DNA from: JALYYC01 sp039922495
Lineage (GTDB): Bacteria > Chloroflexota > Dormibacteria > CF-121
Reading direction: 5' to 3'
Length of the DNA stretch: 64,000 nucleotides
NCBI GenBank assembly: GCA_039922495.1
Contig: JBDTEO010000024.1
Location: 1 to 64,000, forward strand
Part shown: positions 15,875 to 23,177 of the stretch, one piece after another
Layout of the letters: every line of letters starts with the position of its first letter
Position numbering within the stretch: position 1 is the first letter of the stretch
Notes under the pieces: model-generated
Seen by the model: the letters and a program-made list of their open reading frames with translations, nothing else
What the model was told of the DNA's origin: nothing
Database searches by the model: none
Made by a program: the position numbers and the translations under genes

Positions 15875-17223
15875 GCGAACAGCCATGGGGGGGCCGGTTT
15901 GGCGACGAACCGGACCCCCTGCTGGACCGATTCACCCGCTCGCTTCCGGTTGACCGCCGGCTGGTCAAGGAGGATATCGCCGGCAGCCGCGCCTACGCCC
16001 ATGCCCTGGTCGGCGCCGGGGTGCTGACCCCGGCTGAACAGGTGCGCATCGATGCCGCCCTCGACGCCATCGACAAGGAGGGCGTGTCCGTCGAGGGCGG
16101 GGAAGACATCCATATGGCGGTCGAAGCGAGGTTGACCGCCAAAATCGGTGCGCTCGGCGGCAAGCTGCACACCGGTCGAAGTCGGAATGACCAGGTCGCG
16201 ACCGACCTGCGGCTCTACGTCAAAACTGCGGCGCACGAACTGCTGGGCGCAGTTGCCGCGCTACGGTCCGCGCTTGTCAAGCGGGCTCGCGAGCAGGCGG
16301 AGACGGTGATGCCCGGGTATACCCATACGCAGCGCGCCCAGCCGGTCTTACTCGCGCACCACCTGCTTGCCTATGTCGAGATGCTGGGCCGAGACGCGGG
16401 CCGGATCGCTGATGCGGCTGGGCGTGCCGACGTGTCACCGCTCGGGGCCGGCGCCCTCGCGGGGAGCGGCTTTCCGCTCGATCGCGCCAGGCTCGCCCAC
16501 GATCTCGGGTTCCGGGAGGCGAGCGCGAACTCGATCGACGCCGTCGCGGATCGCGACTTCGTGGTCGAGCTTCTGGCCGCTTGCAGCCTGGTCATGGTGC
16601 ACCTCTCGAGGCTCTGCGGCGAGATCGTGCTCTGGACCAGCGTCGAGTTCGCCTTCGCGTCATTGCCGGACGCGCTCGCCAGCGGCAGCTCGATGATGCC
16701 GAACAAGAAGAATCCCTGCGCCGCCGAGCTGGTGCGCGCCAAAAGTGGTCGGGTCACCGGCGACCTGGTGGCGATGCTGATGATGCTCAAGGGGCTCCCG
16801 CTCGCCTACAATCGCGATCTCCAGGAGGACAAGGAGGCGCTCTTCGATGGCATCGATACGACGAATGATTGCCTCGCGGTGACCACGCGGCTCGTCCTCG
16901 GCCTTCGTTTCGACCGGGCGGCGATGCGCGCGGCGGCCGTTGGCGGCTACACGCTGGCGACGGAACTTGCCGACTACCTGTCCAGGAAAGGCCTGCCGTT
17001 TCGCGAGGCTCATCGCGTCGTTGGCGGGTTGGTCGCGTCCGCCGTGGCGGCGCACAAGGGCCTGGACGCGCTCAGCCTCGATGAGTTCCGGGCCGCCTCG
17101 CCGCTCTTCGACGACGACGTCTTTGCGCACCTGACGCTGGAGGGGGCGCTCGCCTCTCGAAGCGTCACCGGGGGCACCGCGCCCGAGCGTGTTCGGGAGG
17201 CGCTGGCGCGTGTCCAAGCGTAA
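15871..17223 (+). CDS. argH: Argininosuccinate lyase, apparent CTG start
   Basis: This 450-residue fumarase/aspartase-family enzyme splits argininosuccinate to arginine and fumarate. Motifs include WGGRFGDEPDP, KLHTGRSRNDQVATDLRLY, GYTHTQRAQPVLLAHHLLAY and the signature GSSMMPNKKNPCAAELVRAK. Homology begins at SEQPWGGRF, directly after a CTG at 15871 that overlaps the argG stop (CTGA). No ATG, GTG or TTG lies in frame near it, so initiation at CTG by translational coupling is the simplest reading. Its end overlaps argR by 14 nt. Confidence 0.92.
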   Translation: MSEQPWGGRFGDEPDPLLDRFTRSLPVDRRLVKEDIAGSRAYAHALVGAGVLTPAEQVRIDAALDAIDKEGVSVEGGEDIHMAVEARLTAKIGALGGKLHTGRSRNDQVATDLRLYVKTAAHELLGAVAALRSALVKRAREQAETVMPGYTHTQRAQPVLLAHHLLAYVEMLGRDAGRIADAAGRADVSPLGAGALAGSGFPLDRARLAHDLGFREASANSIDAVADRDFVVELLAACSLVMVHLSRLCGEIVLWTSVEFAFASLPDALASGSSMMPNKKNPCAAELVRAKSGRVTGDLVAMLMMLKGLPLAYNRDLQEDKEALFDGIDTTNDCLAVTTRLVLGLRFDRAAMRAAAVGGYTLATELADYLSRKGLPFREAHRVVGGLVASAVAAHKGLDALSLDEFRAASPLFDDDVFAHLTLEGALASRSVTGGTAPERVREALARVQA

Positions 17224-17692
17224 ACGACAGGAGGCGATCCTCTCGTTGATCGCCCGGCACCGGATTGCCACGCAGGAGGAGCTGGTCGAGCGCCTCGCGC
17301 GGGTCGGCATTCCGACCACGCAGGCGACAGTCTCGCGTGACATCGCGGAACTCGGCCTGGTTCGAATCGGCGGACCGGAAACCCACTATGTGAAGCCCGA
17401 AGAGGGCCTCGGCGCCGCGTCGCCGGTCGGACGCGAGGAGCACCTGCGCCGCCTGCTTCGCGACCTGCCGCTGACCGTGCGTCGCGGGCAGGGCATGGCG
17501 GTCCTGACCACGACACCGGGCTCCGCCAACTCGCTTGCCTCGGCGATCGACGCGGCGGCCTGGCCCGAAGTCCTGGGCACCATCGCCGGCGATGACACGA
17601 TCTTCGCGGCGCTCGCCCTCCATCCGCGGGCTTACAGCGGCCTCGCCCAGCGATTGGCGCGATTGGGCGCCTTCGTCCAGGCGGAGGACTGA
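17210..17692 (+). CDS. argR: Arginine repressor ArgR
   Basis: This 160-residue protein has the N-terminal winged helix (about 1-70: KRQEAILSLIARHRIATQEE, TTQATVSRDIAELGLVRI) and the C-terminal hexamerisation and arginine-binding domain (about 85-155), with the GSANSLASAIDAAAWPEVLG and TIAGDDTIF segments that carry the Asp pair contacting arginine. GTG 17210 is preferred over upstream starts, since GGGAGG lies 9 nt before it and homology begins there. With arginine bound it probably represses both operons from 14561-14590. Confidence 0.93.
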   Translation: MSKRKRQEAILSLIARHRIATQEELVERLARVGIPTTQATVSRDIAELGLVRIGGPETHYVKPEEGLGAASPVGREEHLRRLLRDLPLTVRRGQGMAVLTTTPGSANSLASAIDAAAWPEVLGTIAGDDTIFAALALHPRAYSGLAQRLARLGAFVQAED

Positions 17693-17694
17693 CG

Positions 17695-19023
17695 ATGACC
17701 GAGCGCATCGTGGTTGCTTACTCCGGCGGACTTGACACGACGGTCGCGGTGCACTGGCTGAGGAAGGCGCGCGGCTTCGACGTGATCGCACTCACCGCCG
17801 ACCTCGGTAGTCAGCCGAACCTCAGGGCCATCCAGGAACGCGCCGCGAAGGCGGGCGCGATCAAGACCTACGTCCTCGATGCCCGGCGAACATTTGTCGA
17901 GCGATTCTGCTGGCCGGCCCTGCGGGCGGGCGCGCTCTACCAGGGGCAGTACCCACTCGCGACGGCCCTCGGCCGGCCGTTGATCGCGCAGCTGCTCGTC
18001 GAGGCCGCCGCCCGCGAGGGCGCTGCGTGGATCGCCCATGGGTCGACCGGCAAGGGCAACGACCAGGTTCGCTTCGACATCGCGACCGGCGCCCTCGGCC
18101 CGCACCTCAAAGTGCTCGCCCCGTTGCGCGATGGCATGACGATGACGCGCGAGCAGGAGATCGCGTACGCGCAGGCGCACCAGCTGCCGATCGACGTCAA
18201 GCCCGAGTCGCCGTACAGCGTCGACGAGAATCTCTGGGGCCGCTCGATCGAGGCCGGCGTTCTCGAGGATCCGCTTCTGGCGCCCCCCGAGGATGCCTTT
18301 CTCTGGACGGCGTCGGTGGAAAACGCCCCAGCTCGTCCGCAGCTGATCGAGCTGACGTTCGAGGGTGGCATCCCGGTCGCAATCGACGGCCGGCGCCACG
18401 ACCCGGTCCGGCTCGTGACCGAGCTGAACCAGGTCGGCGGCCGTCATGGCGTGGGCCGGATCGACATCATCGAGGACCGCTTCGTTGGCATCAAATCCCG
18501 GGAGGTCTACGAGGCCCCGGCGGCCGTGATCCTGCACCAGGCTCACCGCGCGCTCGAGGAGCTGGTCCTCGATGCCGAAGCGGGACGCTTTAAGGCGGGC
18601 GTGGCGCAAGAGTACGCACGCCTCGTCTACCAGGGGAAATGGTTCACCAGCCACCGGCGCGACCTCGACGCCTACGTCGCGAGCACCCAGCGTTTCGTCT
18701 CGGGCATGGCGCGCGTCAAGGTGCATAAAGGAACCGCGCAGGTCGTCGGGCGGTCGTCCCCGTTCTCGCTTTACCAGCCGCGTCTGGCCACCTATTCGTC
18801 AGGCGACCAATTCGATCATCAGGCGGCCGTTGGCTTCATTAGCCTGGTGGGCTTGCCGATCCGCACCCAGGCCGAAGTCCAGGGGACCGCGGCCCCTGAG
18901 CCCCTACTGCAGGATGACGGCCATATTGTTGAAGTCGGCCCAGGAAGCCTCGAAGGCGGCCTTGCTGAACCAGTACTGGCTGCCACTCTTCCAGGGGTCA
19001 TTGACCCGGATCTGCGTCGTTGA
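17695..19023 (+). CDS. argG: Argininosuccinate synthase, classical paralogue 2, with extended tail
   Basis: This 442-codon frame is canonical ArgG over about 400 residues: VVAYSGGLDTTVAVHWLRK, LGRPLIAQLLVEAA, IAHGSTGKGNDQVRFD, DENLWGRSIEAG and GDQFDHQAAVGFISLVGLP. The usual end is near AEVQ (about 18885). Translation then runs another 45 residues into sequence that codes, on the opposite strand, for the end of the C39-like protein. So the stop was probably lost or frameshifted. Starting 2 nt after argR, it is the last gene of the operon and a second synthase beside the divergent copy at 14630. Confidence 0.88.
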   Translation: MTERIVVAYSGGLDTTVAVHWLRKARGFDVIALTADLGSQPNLRAIQERAAKAGAIKTYVLDARRTFVERFCWPALRAGALYQGQYPLATALGRPLIAQLLVEAAAREGAAWIAHGSTGKGNDQVRFDIATGALGPHLKVLAPLRDGMTMTREQEIAYAQAHQLPIDVKPESPYSVDENLWGRSIEAGVLEDPLLAPPEDAFLWTASVENAPARPQLIELTFEGGIPVAIDGRRHDPVRLVTELNQVGGRHGVGRIDIIEDRFVGIKSREVYEAPAAVILHQAHRALEELVLDAEAGRFKAGVAQEYARLVYQGKWFTSHRRDLDAYVASTQRFVSGMARVKVHKGTAQVVGRSSPFSLYQPRLATYSSGDQFDHQAAVGFISLVGLPIRTQAEVQGTAAPEPLLQDDGHIVEVGPGSLEGGLAEPVLAATLPGVIDPDLRR

Positions 19024-19731
19024 CACGCCGCTGAGCGTGACCGCATGTTCGATCAGGGAGTACTTGATCGGCCTGCTGCCCGTGTTGGGCCAGGACGTCC
19101 AGGTACCGGTATAGCCAGCGGCCCGCGCGTTCTCCCAGCCTGTCTCCACCCAGACGACGACCGGATGACCGTTTGCGACGGCGGCGTAGACCTGCGTCGC
19201 GCTAACGTTCTCGCCCCCGGTCGATGCCGGCGCGCCGTGTGAGCGCGCAATCGCCAGGATGAGTGGGTAATACACGCCGTAGCCAGTCGGTCCGAGGTCG
19301 CTGCCATTCACGTTGCCGACGAAATTCGTGTAGGGGTTGCCCCACTGGGCGACACGCTTCGTTCCCGGCACCATGACCGGCTGTCGCGTGTCCGGATTCA
19401 GGCCGGCAAACAGCGCCTGTTGCGAGTATGTGTGGCCGAGGGCCGCGAGGCCCATCTGCAGCGCTGCCGTTTCACAATCGAGGTTCATCGTCTGTTTGAA
19501 CACCGGCACAGGGAACGTCACCGTGCCCGGGGGGTTCGGTGCGGCCGCGGGCGTTGGCGTCGGGGTCGGTGTCGGGGTGGGGCTGGGCGTTGGTGCTGGC
19601 TGCTCGATCGTAAACAGGGCTGACGGCGAGGGCCGGACCGCCACCGGCTGGTAGCGCGGTGCCGCCAGCACCGCCGCCGTACCAGCGGCGATCAGCAGGA
19701 GAGCGAGCAGGGAGAGTGCCGTTGATCGCAT
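18904..19731 (-). CDS. Secreted C39-like peptidase domain protein
   Basis: This 275-residue protein has an N-terminal signal or anchor (about 5-25), a Pro/Thr linker (45-70) and a C39-like papain-fold domain (72-275). The expected residues are a Cys in MNLDCETAALQMGLAALGHT, a His in YSLIEHAVTLSGVSTTQIRV and Asp in NDPWKSG. It probably acts outside the membrane; C39_2 family proteins include both active and inactive forms. It is convergent with the second argG and overlaps its 3' end by 120 nt. Confidence 0.82.
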   Translation of the reverse strand: MRSTALSLLALLLIAAGTAAVLAAPRYQPVAVRPSPSALFTIEQPAPTPSPTPTPTPTPTPAAAPNPPGTVTFPVPVFKQTMNLDCETAALQMGLAALGHTYSQQALFAGLNPDTRQPVMVPGTKRVAQWGNPYTNFVGNVNGSDLGPTGYGVYYPLILAIARSHGAPASTGGENVSATQVYAAVANGHPVVVWVETGWENARAAGYTGTWTSWPNTGSRPIKYSLIEHAVTLSGVSTTQIRVNDPWKSGSQYWFSKAAFEASWADFNNMAVILQ

Positions 19732-19734
19732 AGT

Positions 19735-19977
19735 TCAGGGAAGCTGGCGGCCACCCGCCTGGGGCGGCGCCGGGACATAGTCCCGCTCGCCAGTCTGAGG
19801 ATTGTAGCGAACCGTCAGCAGCTGGCCCGTCGCGGGATCGACGAAGCGCTCATCGGACCAGGCAGCATCATAAGCAGGCAGAGCGCGGCCTTCCGCGGCT
19901 CGGGCCGCGACGTAGCGTCGACATCCGAACCGCCTCGGGCGATCACGCCTGCGTCCGATCTCTGTCCGAATTAACAC
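19735..19977 (-). CDS. Small hypothetical protein
   Basis: This 80-residue, Arg-rich protein has a C-terminal half (AYDAAWSDERFVDPATGQLL, then RYNPQTGERDYVP) that looks like a small beta structure of the kind seen in conserved hypothetical proteins. I do not recognise a family. GTG 19977 has GAGGG 8 nt upstream; an internal start is also possible because the N-terminal 35 residues look less protein-like. It ends 3 nt before the C39-like gene start and is probably co-transcribed with it. Confidence 0.5.
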   Translation of the reverse strand: MLIRTEIGRRRDRPRRFGCRRYVAARAAEGRALPAYDAAWSDERFVDPATGQLLTVRYNPQTGERDYVPAPPQAGGRQLP

Positions 19978-20001
19978 TCCCGCGTCCCTCTTGACGGCGC
20001 G

Positions 20002-20016
20002 ATAGAAAGCTTCTAT
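20002..20016. promoter_or_regulatory. Palindrome ATAGAA-AGC-TTCTAT in the LysR divergent gap
   Basis: A perfect 6-bp inverted repeat lies 9 bases before the GTG of the LysR gene and 24 bases from the opposite-strand small gene. LysR-type regulators usually bind dyads at their own promoters, so it is a candidate autoregulatory site. Confidence 0.5.
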
Positions 20017-20025
20017 AGCTAAGGC

Positions 20026-20922
20026 GTGCTGCTTGCCCAGGTCGAGGGATTCCTCGAGGTCGCGCGGCGGGGCAACGTCAGCCGGGCCGCTGAGGCGATG
20101 TTCCTGACCCAGCCGACCCTGACCGCTCGGCTACACGCCCTGGAAAAGGAGCTGGGGGAGCCGCTCTTCGCCCGGACGCGGCGAGGGATGCGCCTGACGG
20201 ACGCCGGCCGCGCCTTCCTCCCCTACGCCGAACGAGCCATTCGAGCCGTCCGCGATGGTCGCCAGGCGCTTGCCGATGCGCGGTCGGTCTCCGCCGGCCG
20301 CCTGGTCCTGGGCGCCGCCCCGGCAGTCAGCACCTATGTGCTGCCCGCCTTGCTGCAGCGCTTCGCCGCCAGCTACCCTCGGGTCGAGGTCGCGGTTCGG
20401 ACCGGGCACTCGGAGGACGTGCTCCAAATGCTGCTTCGTGAGGAGGTCCAGCTGGCCATGGTACGGGCCCTGCGTCATCGAGATATCGAATCCCTGCCGC
20501 TCTACGACGAGGAGCTGGTGCTCGTGGTGCCGCCCGGACATCCGTTTGCGGAGCGGCGCCAGGTGGGGATTGCCGACCTGGCCTCGGAGCGCTTGATCCT
20601 CTTCGATCGGACCTCCAGCTATTACGAGCTGACCCAGACCTTCTTCTTGAGCCTGGGGGTCACCCCCCGCGAGGTGATGGAGCTCGACAATATCGAGGCT
20701 GCCAAGAAGATGGTCGAACGGCGCCTGGGAGTCGCCCTGCTGCCGCGCACCGCCGTCTTGGGCGAGATCGCGGCCAAGACGCTCAGCCTGGTGACCGTGA
20801 CCGACGGCCCCCACGTCGCGCAACAGATCGTTGCCATCCGCCGGCGCGACCAGGGACGGCCGTCCGGGCCGGTCGCGGCCTTCCTCACCCTCCTGGGCGA
20901 GGTCGACCTGCGCCTCGGCTAG
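20026..20922 (+). CDS. LysR-family transcriptional regulator
   Basis: This 298-residue protein has an N-terminal winged HTH (about 3-62: FLEVARRGNVSRAAEAMFLT, QPTLTARLHALEKELGEPLF) and a periplasmic-binding-like effector domain (90-298, starting GRLVLGAAPAVSTYVLPALL). The effector is unknown. It begins at GTG 20026, which has only a weak ribosome site (AAGG). It converges on isocitrate lyase with 8 nt between stops, so control of that gene would have to be in trans. CbbR/CysB-like groups share this layout. Confidence 0.9.
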   Translation: MLLAQVEGFLEVARRGNVSRAAEAMFLTQPTLTARLHALEKELGEPLFARTRRGMRLTDAGRAFLPYAERAIRAVRDGRQALADARSVSAGRLVLGAAPAVSTYVLPALLQRFAASYPRVEVAVRTGHSEDVLQMLLREEVQLAMVRALRHRDIESLPLYDEELVLVVPPGHPFAERRQVGIADLASERLILFDRTSSYYELTQTFFLSLGVTPREVMELDNIEAAKKMVERRLGVALLPRTAVLGEIAAKTLSLVTVTDGPHVAQQIVAIRRRDQGRPSGPVAAFLTLLGEVDLRLG

Positions 20923-20930
20923 CCGGGGCG

Positions 20931-22085
20931 CTAGACCACCCGGTCTTCGGGCAGCTCCTCGACAAACTCCCGCCCGAGCCGCGCGGCGTCGTAGGCCTTC
21001 CCCACCAGGTGGTGATAGGGGACGCCGGAGAAGAAATGGTGGCTCTTGCTGGGAAAGTCGGCACCGGACGCGAATTCCTTCCGCTGGAGCTCGATGTAGC
21101 CATCTTGCTGCTCCCGGGACATGGCCTCGAGCAGCACGCTGAGACCGTGCGCCTCGGCGTGCTGGGCGCCGAGGGTGATGAAGATGAACTTCACCCCCAT
21201 ATCGCCGAGCTCCGCGAAGCTGATCGGATTGGGGTCCTTGAACCACTTGAAGGACGATGACCAGTTGAACGCGAAGCGCGCCTGTGGAAACCGCTTGCGG
21301 ATCTGCTCGGTGAAGGTCTCGACCGGGCCGCGCTCGGAGGTCGGAAACTCGCACCAGAGGAGATCGGGGATGCCGCTGTCGAGGTAGCGTAAGCCGCGCT
21401 CGACGGCCAGCTCCATGTGCCGGAGCGACTCCGGGGCGTCCATGGCGCTGAGCCCGTCGGTCCGGGCGATGATGACAAAGTCCGGGTTGCCGAGGTCGTC
21501 CGCCACGTTGCGGGCCATCCGCAGCTTGCCCAGCATCTCGTTAACACCGATCAAGGCCTTGCCGCCGATGTGGCCGCAACGCTTCGGCAGGACCTGGTCC
21601 TCGATGTGGGCGGCGGCGACCCCGCCGTTCACGTAGAGCTCCGTGGTCCGCTGGACGTTGAAGATATTGCCGTAGCCGCCATCCATGTCGACGATGACCG
21701 GCGGGATGTCGAGGTGTCGCGGCTGAATGCCCTTCTCCGGGTCGCCGACCGCCATCGTCAGCTGGAACTTACGCAGGGCGCTTACCGTCCGACGGGCAGC
21801 GTCGGCGATCTCGACGCCGGAGTACAGGTCCATGTCGGTGGTGCCGAGGTGGCCGATGGCGAAGGAGTAGCCGCTGAAGTAAACCGCCTTGAAGCCGTGA
21901 TACATGACGAGCTGGGCGCCCATCGGGTCGTAGACGCCCGGGCCAAAGAGGTATGGCTCGCTCTCCAGCAGCTTCCGCATCCGGGTACTCGGATGGATAA
22001 AGCGCGAGGCCGGGACGGTGTAGCCCTCCGGCAACAGCGGGCTGGGCACCAGGCCAGTGTGGGTCGACCGCTTGATCGTGCTCAC
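20931..22085 (-). CDS. aceA: Isocitrate lyase family protein
   Basis: This 384-residue enzyme of the isocitrate lyase/PEP mutase superfamily splits isocitrate to succinate and glyoxylate. Motifs: FGPGVYDPMGAQLVMYHGFK, VDMDGGYGNIFNVQRT, the catalytic Cys in LPKRCGHIGGKALIGV and ARTDGLSAMDAPESL. The active-site sequence is KRCGH, where typical isocitrate lyases have KKCGH and methylisocitrate lyases KRCGH; the GGK that follows and the length favour isocitrate lyase. No malate synthase is in the window. A small Cys-rich gene lies 7 nt upstream. Confidence 0.85.
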   Translation of the reverse strand: MSTIKRSTHTGLVPSPLLPEGYTVPASRFIHPSTRMRKLLESEPYLFGPGVYDPMGAQLVMYHGFKAVYFSGYSFAIGHLGTTDMDLYSGVEIADAARRTVSALRKFQLTMAVGDPEKGIQPRHLDIPPVIVDMDGGYGNIFNVQRTTELYVNGGVAAAHIEDQVLPKRCGHIGGKALIGVNEMLGKLRMARNVADDLGNPDFVIIARTDGLSAMDAPESLRHMELAVERGLRYLDSGIPDLLWCEFPTSERGPVETFTEQIRKRFPQARFAFNWSSSFKWFKDPNPISFAELGDMGVKFIFITLGAQHAEAHGLSVLLEAMSREQQDGYIELQRKEFASGADFPSKSHHFFSGVPYHHLVGKAYDAARLGREFVEELPEDRVV

Positions 22086-22092
22086 GCTTCAG

Positions 22093-22221
22093 CTACTCGT
22101 TGCTGTGGTCGCGGTCGCAGCGATCCGGGCAGCCGCACTCGGCGGTTTCGGCGGTGCAGAGGGCGCCCCCATCAGCGGCGTCGGCCAAGCGGTCGGCGTG
22201 AGTCCCTTCGATCTTTACCAT
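22093..22221 (-). CDS. Small Cys-rich protein upstream of isocitrate lyase
   Basis: This 42-residue frame starts MVKIEGTHADRLADAADGGA and has a compact Cys cluster, ECGCPDRCDRDH, near its end, plus an earlier Cys (ALCTAE). The CxCxxxCxxxH pattern suggests metal binding. It ends 7 nt before the isocitrate lyase ATG, so the two would share an mRNA. No clear ribosome site precedes the ATG, though a possible -10 (GATATCGT) lies about 8 nt upstream, which would mean a leaderless message. I do not recognise a family. Confidence 0.5.
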   Translation of the reverse strand: MVKIEGTHADRLADAADGGALCTAETAECGCPDRCDRDHSNE

Positions 22222-22290
22222 GCAACGACGATATCAATGAACCAGCCATCGAGTCCAATCGTTTCCCACGATTGTGGCTATAGATGCCGC

Positions 22291-22530
22291 CTATGGCAGA
22301 GGGGGACTCGCCAGCACCGCCGCGATCAGCAGCGCCAGGCTCGCCAGCAGGAGTACCGCCACCGCGCGGGCATCGCGTGAGGCGGCCGACGCCAGGCTCG
22401 CGGCCCACCTCGACGTCTGTGCCAGCCTCGCCCCGGCGGCTCGGCCAATACGATGTTCGGAGCGGAGCCGGATGGGAAGTCGAAATACGGCCGGTCGGTG
22501 CAGGCCCTGCGGCGCTGAAAACAGACTCAC
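22291..22530 (-). CDS. Small single-pass membrane protein
   Basis: This 79-residue frame starts at GTG 22530, preceded by a strong AAGGAGG site 8 nt upstream. The N-terminal 45 residues are basic and the C-terminus is one transmembrane helix (AVAVLLLASLALLIAAVLAS). This resembles a tail-anchored protein with its basic part in the cytoplasm. No family recognised. It lies downstream of the histidine phosphatase region on a separate reading and may stand alone. Confidence 0.5.
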   Translation of the reverse strand: MSLFSAPQGLHRPAVFRLPIRLRSEHRIGRAAGARLAQTSRWAASLASAASRDARAVAVLLLASLALLIAAVLASPPLP

Positions 22531-22597
22531 GCGAATCCCTCCTTCCTTGCCCACCCCTGGGCCCCCTTGCCACCGTAGCAGAACCGCCCCGAACGCT

Positions 22598-23173
22598 TCA
22601 AGCCGGGGGCAGGTTCCAGCGCTCGATCACCGGGTCGTGATGTTCATAGCTCAGGATGCTGCGGGCGGCGGTTTTTAGGGCGTAGAACCGCCCGGCTTTT
22701 GGGGACTGGCCAAGCCAGCGGGCCGCCAGGACTCGGAGCACGTGGCCGTGCGCGAACAGGAGGACGTCGCCGGCGGCGGCGCGCGCCTCGGCGATGACCC
22801 GGTCGACGCGATGGCCGACGTCGGCGGCCGTCTCACCCTGTGGACCCCCGTCACGCCACAATGACCAGTCCGGGCGGGTCGCGTTGATCTGGGCCGTGGT
22901 CAGCCCGTCGTAGCTGCCGTAGTCCCATTCGGCGAGGTCCGGCCGGGCCTGTGCCCGCTCCCCGAAACCGGCCAACCGGCAGGTTTCCATGGCGCGTCCC
23001 AGCGGGCTGGTCAGCACCAGCGCAAAGGGCCGGTCGCTGAGCTGGGGCTTCAGCGCGGCGGCCTGCTGCCGTCCCCGCTCGGTCAGCGGAATCTCGGTCC
23101 GCCCGGTGTGCCGGCCCTCGATGGTCCAGGCGGTCTCGCCGTGACGAACCAGGAAGACCTGCTGTGTAGCCAC
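22598..23173 (-). CDS. Histidine phosphatase (phosphoglycerate mutase-like)
   Basis: This 191-residue protein has the phosphohistidine motif FLVRHGETAWTIEGRHTGRT, a second Arg (TSPLGRAMETCRLAG), an acid in the EWDYGSYDGL loop and the distal His in LLFAHGHVLRVLAARWLG. These are the parts of a working histidine phosphatase of the cofactor-dependent mutase branch. The substrate is not predictable: sugar phosphates or alpha-ribazole phosphate are typical. It is last in a run with the LiaF-like and PspC-like genes, 4 nt after the LiaF-like stop. Confidence 0.9.
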   Translation of the reverse strand: MATQQVFLVRHGETAWTIEGRHTGRTEIPLTERGRQQAAALKPQLSDRPFALVLTSPLGRAMETCRLAGFGERAQARPDLAEWDYGSYDGLTTAQINATRPDWSLWRDGGPQGETAADVGHRVDRVIAEARAAAGDVLLFAHGHVLRVLAARWLGQSPKAGRFYALKTAARSILSYEHHDPVIERWNLPPA

Positions 23174-23177
23174 CGAC

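Noticed and set aside
14651..15886. 411-codon minus-strand frame across argG
   Set aside because: Shadow of a GC-rich gene on the other strand; composition is biased and no motif is present.
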